From: Desulfuromonas soudanensis
GTDB lineage: Bacteria > Desulfobacterota > Desulfuromonadia > Desulfuromonadales > WTL
Direction of reading: 5' to 3'
Assembly: GCF_001278055.1 (NCBI RefSeq)
Contig: NZ_CP010802.1
Coordinates: 620,001 to 684,000, forward strand
Length of the DNA stretch: 64,000 nt
Position numbers and translations under genes: made by a program. Numbering within the stretch: the stretch's first letter is position 1; each line of letters starts with the position of its first letter. The notes beneath the pieces were generated by a model that worked only from the letters and a program-made list of their open reading frames with translations, had not been told where the DNA came from and ran no database searches. Of the stretch, positions 36,913-44,732 are shown piece after piece.

Positions 36913-37317
36913 CTATTGAAACAAAAAGGAGCTGATCTGCACCGCTTCGTTGCGGGCCTCCTCCCCCCAGGCGACGGTGACGGTCACCATGCGCACCGAG
37001 GGGAGGGGGGTCTCTTCATAGGCGGTGCGCCAGCGGAATTCGGCGAAGGGCTCTGGCAGAACGCCCTCCTCCTCGACGAGCTGGACGCCGCCGGTCGCGC
37101 CTCTGACCTCGATGTCGGTCATCTTTTCCTGGGCCAGAAGGGTCGCCTGGGTGATCTTCTGCAGCCGGGCGTTGACGCCGATGGAGCGGTTCCCCAGGGC
37201 GAGAAGGGAGACGAGGGCGATGCTGACGATCGCCATGGCGATCATGACTTCCAGCAGGGTGAAGCCGCCGGAAGTGTGTGGTGTCGGGATCTTTTCTCCC
37301 CTCGTTTTGCACTCCAT
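36913..37317 (-). CDS. gspI: Type II secretion minor pseudopilin GspI
   Basis: This 134-residue prepilin-like protein has the cleavage site S-G-G-F-T-L-L-E-V-M-I-A-M-A-I-V and the family stretch A-L-V-S-L-L-A-L-G-N-R-S-I. It nucleates the pseudopilus tip. Its ATG overlaps the gspH stop by one base (TGATG), which implies translational coupling. Confidence 0.93.
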   Translation of the reverse strand: MECKTRGEKIPTPHTSGGFTLLEVMIAMAIVSIALVSLLALGNRSIGVNARLQKITQATLLAQEKMTDIEVRGATGGVQLVEEEGVLPEPFAEFRWRTAYEETPLPSVRMVTVTVAWGEEARNEAVQISSFLFQ

Positions 37318-37847
37318 CAGAACTCCCGGTGCCCCTCGTAAACCTCGGTGGAGCCGGTAAAGGGGATGATGCGCAGGGTCATCTCCCTCTTGTCCTCGGT
37401 GAGGTAAATGACCGTCTCGTCGATCCAGCCGACGGGGAGGATCTCGAGGGTGACCTCGCCGCTGGTGAAGGAGCCGCGGCCGGTGACGTTCATTTCCGCG
37501 ATGACGACATCCCCTTTGAGGTTCTGCAGCTTGCCGGTCCCGTCGACTTCGAGGAGTTCGCCGTCCCGCTCCAGGCGCTTGGCGCCGAAGGTTTGGCGAT
37601 CGAGATTGAAGACCAGGCGGTACTCGAGGCCGGAGAGGGCCGACTCGTTGTAGAGATACTTGACGGTGCCGGCCAGGCGCCGGCTCGTGGTCGCCAGTTT
37701 GTCGTCGCCGATCCCCGAGACCATCGGTATGACCAGGGCCGAAAAAAGGCCGATCAGGAAGACCACCAGGGCGATCTCGATCAGGGTGAAGCCGCTCTGG
37801 GAACCGGGAGAAATGCGGAACGCTCCGCGCCCTTCAGGGGAGGGCAC
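37317..37847 (-). CDS. gspH: Type II secretion minor pseudopilin GspH
   Basis: This 176-residue prepilin-like protein has a cleavage site Q-S-G-F-T-L-I-E-I-A-L-V-V-F-L-I-G-L near residue 19 and a beta-rich C-domain. The start is a GTG at 37847 with GGAG 8 nt before it, overlapping the end of gspG. It joins the main pseudopilus to the tip. Confidence 0.9.
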   Translation of the reverse strand: MPSPEGRGAFRISPGSQSGFTLIEIALVVFLIGLFSALVIPMVSGIGDDKLATTSRRLAGTVKYLYNESALSGLEYRLVFNLDRQTFGAKRLERDGELLEVDGTGKLQNLKGDVVIAEMNVTGRGSFTSGEVTLEILPVGWIDETVIYLTEDKREMTLRIIPFTGSTEVYEGHREF

Positions 37848-37852
37848 GGAGG

Positions 37853-38302
37853 TTACTCCAGCTCCCAGCTGTTGACGTCGGCGTTGTCCCCCTCGCCCCC
37901 CGGTTCGCCGTCGGAGCCGTAGGAGAGGATGTCGAAGGAACCGTGGACGCCCGGCGACAGGTAGATGTACTCGCCGCCCCAGGGGTCGGTGGGGACTTTT
38001 CTCAGGTAACCGTTCTCGGGGTATTTGGTGGGGATTCGTCCGGTCTCCGGTTTGGTGACCAGCGCCTTGATCCCCTGTTCCGTGGAGGGATAAAAACCGT
38101 TGTCGAGTTTGTAGAGCCCTATGGCCTGCTCAAGCCCCTTGATGTCGACGGCGGCCTTGGTGCGCTTGGCCTCCTCCGGGCGATCGAGGAGGCGGGGGAC
38201 GACGATGGCGGCGAGGATGCCGAGGATGACGACCACGACCATGATCTCGATGAGGGTAAAGCCGCGCTGGTCGCGGGCCAGGTTCTTTTTGTTCTGCTGC
38301 AT
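37853..38302 (-). CDS. gspG: Type II secretion major pseudopilin GspG
   Basis: This 149-residue major pseudopilin has the cleavage site Q-R-G-F-T-L-I-E-I-M-V-V-V-V-I-L-G-I-L and the diagnostic C-domain D-N-G-F-Y-P-S-T-E-Q-G-I, P-K-Y-P-E-N-G-Y-like and K-V-P-T-D-P-W-G-G-E-Y-I-Y. Acidic residues near D-G-E-P-G-G-E-G would hold the calcium ion. AAGGAG lies 7 nt before the ATG. About 100 nt separate it from gspF, a gap holding one dispersed repeat. Confidence 0.97.
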   Translation of the reverse strand: MQQNKKNLARDQRGFTLIEIMVVVVILGILAAIVVPRLLDRPEEAKRTKAAVDIKGLEQAIGLYKLDNGFYPSTEQGIKALVTKPETGRIPTKYPENGYLRKVPTDPWGGEYIYLSPGVHGSFDILSYGSDGEPGGEGDNADVNSWELE

Positions 38303-38357
38303 GAAATGACTCCTTGATTTCGATGATTTGTCCGGGTTGTCAAAAATTCGATTTGCT

Positions 38358-38386
38358 ATTCTCTGCGCCTCGGCGTCTCAGCGTTG
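38358..38386 (-). repeat. Dispersed intergenic repeat between gspF and gspG
   Basis: TTCTCTGCGCCTCGGCGTCT and onward is one arm of the repeat family seen near 21900, 31275 and 62141. It interrupts the otherwise tightly packed gsp operon. Confidence 0.55.
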
Positions 38387-38406
38387 AAGGATCATATTTT
38401 CCAACG

Positions 38407-39621
38407 CTACCCTATCCCCTGGCTGGCCTGGAAGATCGGCAACAGGATGGCCAGGACGATGAAGCCGACGACGGTCCCCATGAGGAGGATCATCAGCGGT
38501 TCGAGGAGCGAGAGGGCGCCGCTGATCGCCATCTCGACCTGGTGCTCGTAGGTGTCGGCGACGCGGAAGAGCATCGCTTCGAGATCGCCGCTGCGCTCGC
38601 CGATGGCGGCCATCTGGGCGACCATCGGCGGAAAGACCCCGGAGCGCTTCAGCGGCGGGGCGAGCCCTTCCCCTTCGCGCACCGCCAGCGACGTCTCTTC
38701 GAGGGCGCGGCGCAGCAGGCGGTTCTGCAACAGGTTGCGGGTGATCTCCAGGGCGGCGAGGAGGGGCACGCCGCTGCGCAGCAGGGTGGCCAGGGTGCGG
38801 CTGAAGCGGGAGGTGGCGATGAGGAGGTTGAGCCGCCCGATCACCGGCACTTTCAGCGCCCAGCCGTCGAAGGCCAGCCGTCCGGCGTCGGTGCGCCGGT
38901 AGCGGATCAGGGCGACGGCGGCGGCGCCGAGAATCAGCAGCAGCAGCCACCACCAGCCGGCGAGAAAGTCGCTGGTGCCGATGAGAAGCTGCGTCGGCAG
39001 GGGGAGGGCCTGTCCGAGGTCTTCGAGCATCCGTGTGACCTTGGGGACGACGAAGGTGAAGAGGAAGATGAGGACGCCGGTGCCGATGAGCGCCATCAGG
39101 ATGGGATAGGCCATTGCCGCCTGAATGCGGCCGACCATCTTCGCCTGGTCCTCGAGGAAATCGGCGAGGCGCTGCAGGGCCTGATCGAGGGTGCCGGTGT
39201 TCTCGCCAACCTCCACCATGTTGATGTAGAGAGGGGGAAAGAGTCCCCCCTGCCCGGCGAGGGCGTCGTGGAGGGTCTGCCCCTGGACCACCTCTTCGCG
39301 GACCCGGCCGAGGGCTCTTTCCAGCGCCGGGTGCTCGAGCTGGGAGCCGGCGGTGGCCAGGGCCTCGTCGAGGGGGAGGCCGGCGCCGAGGAGGGTTGCC
39401 AGCTGGCGCGTGGCGGCGGCCAGCTGCGGTGCCGGCACCTTCCCGCCGCCGCGGCGCAGCGTCCATCCACTGCCTGTCTGGGCGCGTTCCTCGCGCAGGT
39501 CGGTGGGAAAAATCCCTTCGGCGCGCAGCTTCTGCTGGACGGATTTCTTCCCCGAGCCCTCGATGACCCCCCTGACCTTCTTTCCTGCGGCATCCAGGCC
39601 CGTGTACTCGAAGAGCGGCAA
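38407..39621 (-). CDS. gspF: Type II secretion inner-membrane platform protein GspF
   Basis: This 404-residue polytopic protein begins M-P-L-F-E-Y-T-G-L-D-A-A-G-K-K. It has two cytoplasmic T2SSF domains, the repeated G-E-x-T-G-x-L motif (V-G-E-N-T-G-T-L-D and I-G-E-R-S-G-D-L-E) and three membrane helices. It couples the ATPase to pseudopilus assembly. It begins 2 nt after gspE. Confidence 0.96.
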   Translation of the reverse strand: MPLFEYTGLDAAGKKVRGVIEGSGKKSVQQKLRAEGIFPTDLREERAQTGSGWTLRRGGGKVPAPQLAAATRQLATLLGAGLPLDEALATAGSQLEHPALERALGRVREEVVQGQTLHDALAGQGGLFPPLYINMVEVGENTGTLDQALQRLADFLEDQAKMVGRIQAAMAYPILMALIGTGVLIFLFTFVVPKVTRMLEDLGQALPLPTQLLIGTSDFLAGWWWLLLLILGAAAVALIRYRRTDAGRLAFDGWALKVPVIGRLNLLIATSRFSRTLATLLRSGVPLLAALEITRNLLQNRLLRRALEETSLAVREGEGLAPPLKRSGVFPPMVAQMAAIGERSGDLEAMLFRVADTYEHQVEMAISGALSLLEPLMILLMGTVVGFIVLAILLPIFQASQGIG

Positions 39622-39623
39622 GG

Positions 39624-41315
39624 CTAGACCTCCTCCTGGGTGACGCGCACAACCTCTTCGATGGTCGTTTCGCCGCGCAGGGCCATGGATATCCCGGAGT
39701 CGCGCAGGGTCTTCATCCCCCGGGCGACGGCGGCGTTGCGGATGGTCATCGAGTCGCGGTTCTGCAGGAGGAGGTCGCGGATCTTCTCGTCCACCGGGAG
39801 GATTTCATAGATCCCGCCGCGGCCGCGGTAGCCGATATCCATGCAGCGCGGGCACCCCGCGCCGCGGTAGAAAGTGGCGCCTTCGGGGACGACGCTGGTC
39901 AGCCCCATCTCCTCGAGGAGCTCGGGGGTCGGAGTGTAGGACTCCCGGCAGTCGGGGCAGATCTTGCGCACCAGGCGCTGGGCGAGGATGCCGACGATGG
40001 AGGAGGCGGCGAGAAACGGCTCGATCCCCATCTCCACCAGGCGCGTCAGGGCCCCGGCGGCATCGTTGGTGTGCAGGGTCGAGAAGACCATGTGGCCGGT
40101 GAGGGCCGACTGCACGGCGATCTCCGCCGTCTCGCGGTCGCGGATCTCCCCGACCATGATGATGTCCGGGTCCTGGCGGAGGATGGAGCGCAGGCCGTTG
40201 GCGAAGGTCAGGTCGATCTTGGTGTTGACCTGGATCTGGCCGACGCCGGCGAGCTGGTATTCGATCGGGTCCTCGACGGTGATGATGTTTTTTTCGCGGC
40301 TGTTGAGCCGGGAGAGGGCGGCGTAGAGCGTCGTGGTCTTCCCCGAACCGGTGGGGCCGGTGACGAGAAAGATGCCGTGGCTCTTGGTGATCATGGCATT
40401 GACCTGGCGCAGGAGGTCGTCGGCCATGCCGATCTCTTCGAGCGTCAGAACGTTGGACGCCTTGTCGAGGAGGCGCAGCACCACCCGCTCGCCGAAGGCC
40501 GTCGGCAGGGTGGAAACGCGGACATCCACGTCCTTGCCGGCGATGCGCACCCGGAAGCGGCCGTCCTGGGGGAGGCGTTTTTCGGCGATGTTGAGGTTGG
40601 CCATGATCTTGATGCGCGAGATGATGCTCGCCATCGCCTTCGGCGGCGGGCGCAGCACTTCGTAAAGGATGCCGTCGATGCGGTAGCGGACGATGAGCAC
40701 CGCCTCGAATGGCTCGATGTGGATGTCGCTGGCCCGCTCCTTGTACCCCTGGGTGATCAGGGAGTTGACGAAACGGATCACCGGCGCCTCGTCGGAGGCG
40801 TCGAGGAGGTCGGCGGGCTCGAGGTTCTTCACCAGGTTGACGCCGCCGCCGATGTCCTCGACGAATTCCTGGGCCTCCCCGGCATGGTGCTCATAGCCGC
40901 GGTTGATGGCGCGCAGGATCTCTTCGGGGGTGGCGACGCAGATTTCCACCGGCTCGCCCGTCAGGGTCGCCAGGTCGTTGAGGGGGCGGCTGTCGAGGGG
41001 GTCGGCGACGGCCACCAGCAGCCGTCCTTCGTCGCGCTGCACCGGATAGATCCGGTATTCCTTGGCGAAGTTGATGGGGAAAAGATCGAGGAGCCCGGCG
41101 CCGCTTTCGGGGGGAATTGTCGCCATGTACGGCAGCCCCTGTTGACCCGCCAGGGCCTGGGCCAGCGTCTCGGCACTGATCGTCCTGGTTTCGAGGAGGA
41201 TTTCGCCGAGGCGCAGAGCGCTGCCGGTTTGGGCGGCGAGCGCCTCGTCGATTTGCGCTGCGGTGACGCCATGATCCTTTTGCAGGATGGCGCCGAGAGG
41301 TTGCCAGCGGTCCAT
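39624..41315 (-). CDS. gspE: Type II secretion ATPase GspE
   Basis: This 563-residue hexameric ATPase of the PulE/VirB11 class has an N1 domain that meets GspL, Walker A G-P-T-G-S-G-K-T-T-T-L, Asp box I-T-V-E-D-P-I-E, Walker B G-E-I-R-D-R-E-T, His box and the C-terminal zinc tetracysteine C-P-D-C...C-P-R-C. All are intact. It powers pseudopilus extension on the cytoplasmic face. It begins 6 nt after gspD. Confidence 0.97.
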   Translation of the reverse strand: MDRWQPLGAILQKDHGVTAAQIDEALAAQTGSALRLGEILLETRTISAETLAQALAGQQGLPYMATIPPESGAGLLDLFPINFAKEYRIYPVQRDEGRLLVAVADPLDSRPLNDLATLTGEPVEICVATPEEILRAINRGYEHHAGEAQEFVEDIGGGVNLVKNLEPADLLDASDEAPVIRFVNSLITQGYKERASDIHIEPFEAVLIVRYRIDGILYEVLRPPPKAMASIISRIKIMANLNIAEKRLPQDGRFRVRIAGKDVDVRVSTLPTAFGERVVLRLLDKASNVLTLEEIGMADDLLRQVNAMITKSHGIFLVTGPTGSGKTTTLYAALSRLNSREKNIITVEDPIEYQLAGVGQIQVNTKIDLTFANGLRSILRQDPDIIMVGEIRDRETAEIAVQSALTGHMVFSTLHTNDAAGALTRLVEMGIEPFLAASSIVGILAQRLVRKICPDCRESYTPTPELLEEMGLTSVVPEGATFYRGAGCPRCMDIGYRGRGGIYEILPVDEKIRDLLLQNRDSMTIRNAAVARGMKTLRDSGISMALRGETTIEEVVRVTQEEV

Positions 41316-41321
41316 GACGGC

Positions 41322-43520
41322 TCAGTCCCCCTTTGTGGCCGGGGCGTCGTTCGTCTCCGCCTCGGGCACCTCGGGGTAAAGATCATCGGGGAGGGCCGGT
41401 TCTTCCCCGGGGTAAAGATCGGCGGGGAGGGCCGGCTCCTCCTCGGGGATGAAGAGGACGGGGACGGGCGGATCGAGAGGCGCCGGATAAGCCTGAATCC
41501 GTTCCGGCGGCAGGGCCGGGAGGATCCCCTCCTGGAAGTCGTCCATCGACCGGCGGCTCGACTGGGTCACCTTCTCGAGATCGTCGGCATTCTTGACGAT
41601 CTTCGGGGTGATGAAGATGAGGAGGTTGGTCTTGGTGTTGGAGTTGGTTTTCCGTTTAAAGAGCCAGCCGAGGCCGGGGATGTCGCCGAGGAAGGGAACC
41701 TTGGAGATGGTCACCTGCTCGTTGTTGCGGATCAGCCCGCCGAGGACCACGGTCCGGCCGTCTTCGGCGAGGATGGTGTTGCGCAGCAGGCGCTTGGTGA
41801 AGGTCGGGCCGACCTCGTTGACGTTGCCGGCGAGGCTCGTTTCGGCGATGTCGGTGATTTCCTGAAAAATATTGAGGCGCACCTGGTTCCCCTCGGTGAT
41901 CTGCGGGGTGAAGCGCAACGTCAGGGCGACGTCCTTGCGCTCGACGGTGACGCTCTGGGCCAGGCCGGTGCTGCCGCCGGTATCGGTGAGGCGGCTGGTG
42001 ATGATCGGCACGTTGGAGCCGATGATGATCTCCGCCTCTTCGTTGTCCGAGGTCAAAAGGCGCGGCGCCGAGAGGATGTTGATGTCGCTGTCCTTCTTCG
42101 ACAGGTTGATCAGGGCCGAGATCGCCGGCACCGCGACCTGGGTGCCGTCCGGGGCGGTGACATTGATCATGTTGAAGAGGCCGCCGGCCAGAACCCCCTC
42201 GATGCTCTGGGTGAGGAGGCTCGGCACGCCGCTGGTGCCGGGGGTGAGGACGCCGAGGGCGGGAGACTGCTGGTTCATGCCGCCGTAGATCACCCCTTCG
42301 TCGCCGGTGGGGATGAAGCCGGCGAGGGAGGCGCCGAGGTCGCGGGTGGCGTCCATGGAGATCTCGAGGATCAGGGCTTCGACGAAGACCTGCTTGCGCT
42401 TGATGTCGAGCTGGCTGACGATCCCCTTGAAGATGTCGTAGTCTTCGGGGGTCGAATTGATGATCAGGGAGTTGGTCGGCTTGTCGGCGGTGATGCTCAC
42501 CGGGGCGGTGGTGAGGGTGGCCGCCTGTCCCGCCGGGGGGGCGGCACGGCCGGTGGTGATCGGGGCCTTGACCCCGGAGAGGATTTCGTTGAGCGTCTTG
42601 GCCAGGGTCTCGGCGTCGGCGTTTTCCAGATAGTAGACGTTGATGTGCGAGCGTTCCTGGGTCGGCCTCTGGTCGAGCTGGGCGATGACGGTCCTGATGA
42701 TGGTCAGATCCTCGGGCGTCGCCATCACCACCAGGGTGTTGGTGCGGACGTAGGGGAGGATCTTGCTGACTTCCTTCCCCCCGGCGGTCTGGACGTTGGC
42801 GGCGGCCCGGCCCCGGCGGGGGCTGGCGGCGGCCTGGGTGAGGATCTGGTTGAGGATTGCCGCCACCTCGTCGGCCCCGGCGTACTTGAGGGGGAAGACC
42901 TCGATGAGGTCGAGGGAGCTGGGGACGTCGAGCTCGGTGATGATTTTCATCAGGCGCTCGATGTTGGCGCCGTTATCGGTAATGATCAGGGTGTTGGAGG
43001 GGGGATAGGCGACGATGTTGCTGGTCTTGGGGATCAGCGGGGCCAGGACGGTGGTCGCCATGAGGGTGGCGTCGATGTTCTGCAGCGGGACGAGGCGGGT
43101 GACGAACTGCTCTCCGGTGGGGCCGCGGCGCTCCCCGGTCACCGTCGGCAGGTTGCTCTCCTTGGCATCGCGGATGGCGACGATTTTGTTGACCTTGCCG
43201 GAAGGGACGACGGTGTACCCCTTGACGCTGAGGACGGTGAGAAAGAGCTGGTAGGCCTCGTCGAGGGACATGGTCTTCGGGGAGATGATGGTGACCTTCC
43301 CCTTGACCGAGTCGTCATAGAGAAAGTTCTTGCCGGTCAGCTCGCTGACGGTCTGGATCAGGTCGGCCAGTTCGATCCCCTTGAAATCGAGGGTGATCCC
43401 CTCCGGCGCCGCCGCCGGTTTGGCCGTGGCAGGTGCAGGCTGGGCCATCGCTCCGATGGCCGAAGCGGCGGTGAACAGGGCGAAAAATAGACAGATCAGA
43501 GACGTTTTTTTGATCGACAC
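41322..43520 (-). CDS. gspD: Type II secretion secretin GspD
   Basis: This outer-membrane channel subunit of about 732 residues has a signal peptide, the N0 domain (I-T-L-D-F-K-G-I-E-L-A-D-L-I), N1-N3 repeats, the secretin core (V-P-I-I-T-S-R, V-G-P-T-F-T-K-R) and a C-terminal Pro/acidic S-domain. I place the start at a GTG (43520) because AGGAGG at 43535-43530 is 9 nt away. An ATG at 43529 directly abuts that Shine-Dalgarno, and an ATG at 43547 lies inside gspC with none. The C-terminus carries a duplicated P-A-L-P-x-D-L-Y-P motif. Confidence 0.95.
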   Translation of the reverse strand: MSIKKTSLICLFFALFTAASAIGAMAQPAPATAKPAAAPEGITLDFKGIELADLIQTVSELTGKNFLYDDSVKGKVTIISPKTMSLDEAYQLFLTVLSVKGYTVVPSGKVNKIVAIRDAKESNLPTVTGERRGPTGEQFVTRLVPLQNIDATLMATTVLAPLIPKTSNIVAYPPSNTLIITDNGANIERLMKIITELDVPSSLDLIEVFPLKYAGADEVAAILNQILTQAAASPRRGRAAANVQTAGGKEVSKILPYVRTNTLVVMATPEDLTIIRTVIAQLDQRPTQERSHINVYYLENADAETLAKTLNEILSGVKAPITTGRAAPPAGQAATLTTAPVSITADKPTNSLIINSTPEDYDIFKGIVSQLDIKRKQVFVEALILEISMDATRDLGASLAGFIPTGDEGVIYGGMNQQSPALGVLTPGTSGVPSLLTQSIEGVLAGGLFNMINVTAPDGTQVAVPAISALINLSKKDSDINILSAPRLLTSDNEEAEIIIGSNVPIITSRLTDTGGSTGLAQSVTVERKDVALTLRFTPQITEGNQVRLNIFQEITDIAETSLAGNVNEVGPTFTKRLLRNTILAEDGRTVVLGGLIRNNEQVTISKVPFLGDIPGLGWLFKRKTNSNTKTNLLIFITPKIVKNADDLEKVTQSSRRSMDDFQEGILPALPPERIQAYPAPLDPPVPVLFIPEEEPALPADLYPGEEPALPDDLYPEVPEAETNDAPATKGD

Positions 43521-43533
43521 CTGGAGCATCCTC

Positions 43534-44430
43534 CTAGTTGACTTCATATTCGTAGTTCATCCGGGTTCCCCCGCGGGTGAGGCCGATGGTGATATTGTTG
43601 GCCTCCCGCAGTTGCTGGAATATCTGCAGCGCCTTTTCCGGGCCGTCGAGAGTCACGCCGTTGACCTCGTTGACAACGTCCCCGAGCTGGATGCCGAGGT
43701 TGGCCAGAAGGGAACGGGGCTGGATCATGCGCACCACGAACCCCTCCGTGCGGCCGTCGACGATGTTCGGTTCCATGCGCGCCTGTTTCAGGAGCTCGTT
43801 GAGATTCCCCCGCGCCTTGTCGATCTCCTGCCGGGAGATCTGAAAACGGTTTTCGCCGACGGAGCGGATGCCGACGGTCGTGGCGCCCTCGGAGCGGGTC
43901 ACCGTCGGACCCGGTCCCGGTGCAGATGCGTCAGACTCCCCTTCGTAGAGGGGGAGGTCGCTGGTGGTGCCGTCGGGATTTTCGAGGCGCACCAGGTTGC
44001 GGAGGATTTCCTTGACCTTTGCTCCGCCGGGGAGCGGGTCGCCGAGGTGAAAGATCTGGATTTCCTTGTTGACCCGGATCAGGGCCAGGGAGTTTTCGCT
44101 TGCCGTCACCGTGCCGAAGAGAAGGAGATCGGCCGGCGGCGCGCTTGTACCGGCCGTCTCGGTCTCTTCGGCCATGGCACCTTCGGTCGCCGGGAGCTGG
44201 AGGCCGGGGGAGGTGGAGTCGAAGATGTTGCGTTGCAAAATGGCGCTGTACTCCCCGAGAGCCGCCCGGGGAGCCGCCCGGGTTTCCGGACGCGGAGCCT
44301 GCAGCTGCTGCGGCGGGGGGCGCAGATAGACCCCGAGGACGGTTGCCCCCAGGTGGCCGGCGGCGATCCCGACGAGACCGATGAGCAGGAGGTGAAAGAG
44401 GGTCAGATGTTTCTGGATCAGCGACAGCAT
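43534..44430 (-). CDS. gspC: Type II secretion system protein GspC
   Basis: This protein of about 298 residues has one membrane helix (about 12-36), a Pro-rich linker, the homology region (I-L-Q-R-N-I-F-D-S, near 65) that binds the secretin, and a C-terminal PDZ domain (I-Q-P-R-S-L-L-A-N-L-G-I-Q-L-G-D). It joins the inner platform to GspD. The ATG at 44430 is chosen so that the helix sits at the usual distance; no clear Shine-Dalgarno is present and the frame is open to 44508. It is the first gene of the operon. Confidence 0.93.
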   Translation of the reverse strand: MLSLIQKHLTLFHLLLIGLVGIAAGHLGATVLGVYLRPPPQQLQAPRPETRAAPRAALGEYSAILQRNIFDSTSPGLQLPATEGAMAEETETAGTSAPPADLLLFGTVTASENSLALIRVNKEIQIFHLGDPLPGGAKVKEILRNLVRLENPDGTTSDLPLYEGESDASAPGPGPTVTRSEGATTVGIRSVGENRFQISRQEIDKARGNLNELLKQARMEPNIVDGRTEGFVVRMIQPRSLLANLGIQLGDVVNEVNGVTLDGPEKALQIFQQLREANNITIGLTRGGTRMNYEYEVN

Positions 44431-44732
44431 GGAGGACTCGTGCGGAAACCCGGCAAGGCCGGTAAATAAGGGAAAAGATGGAACAAAGGATAGGGTCAAA
44501 CCGGTCAAATTGCAAGGGGCAAAAGGGTTTTAGCCGCCAGGGGGAGCTGCAATTGTCCTTTCCCTCCCCCCGATCCCGCCGGGAAAGGACTTCCTTCCGA
44601 TGGGGAAATTGCCCATCCCCGCCCCTTGCGGCGGCACCAGGGGGAAAAGGAGTTTTCTTGCCTTGGTATTTGCCCCGTCCTGTGGAATAATTTCACCGAC
44701 CTTTCAACCTCCCGGACAAAAAAAGCGAGACC
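44431..44732. promoter_or_regulatory. Divergent gap gspC-polA with polA promoter and a hairpin
   Basis: This 302-nt gene-free gap holds TTGGTA (44663-44668), 17 nt and AATAAT (44686-44691), a plausible plus-strand polA promoter. A perfect 10-bp inverted repeat GTCCTTTCCC...GGGAAAGGAC (44555-44564 and 44581-44590) with a 16-nt spacer lies in the middle and lacks a T-run. It may be an operator or leader structure for the gsp operon. Confidence 0.45.

Noticed and set aside
44555-44590. GTCCTTTCCC inverted repeat as a terminator
   Set aside because: No T-run follows on either strand, and it lies between divergent genes where a terminator has no purpose.
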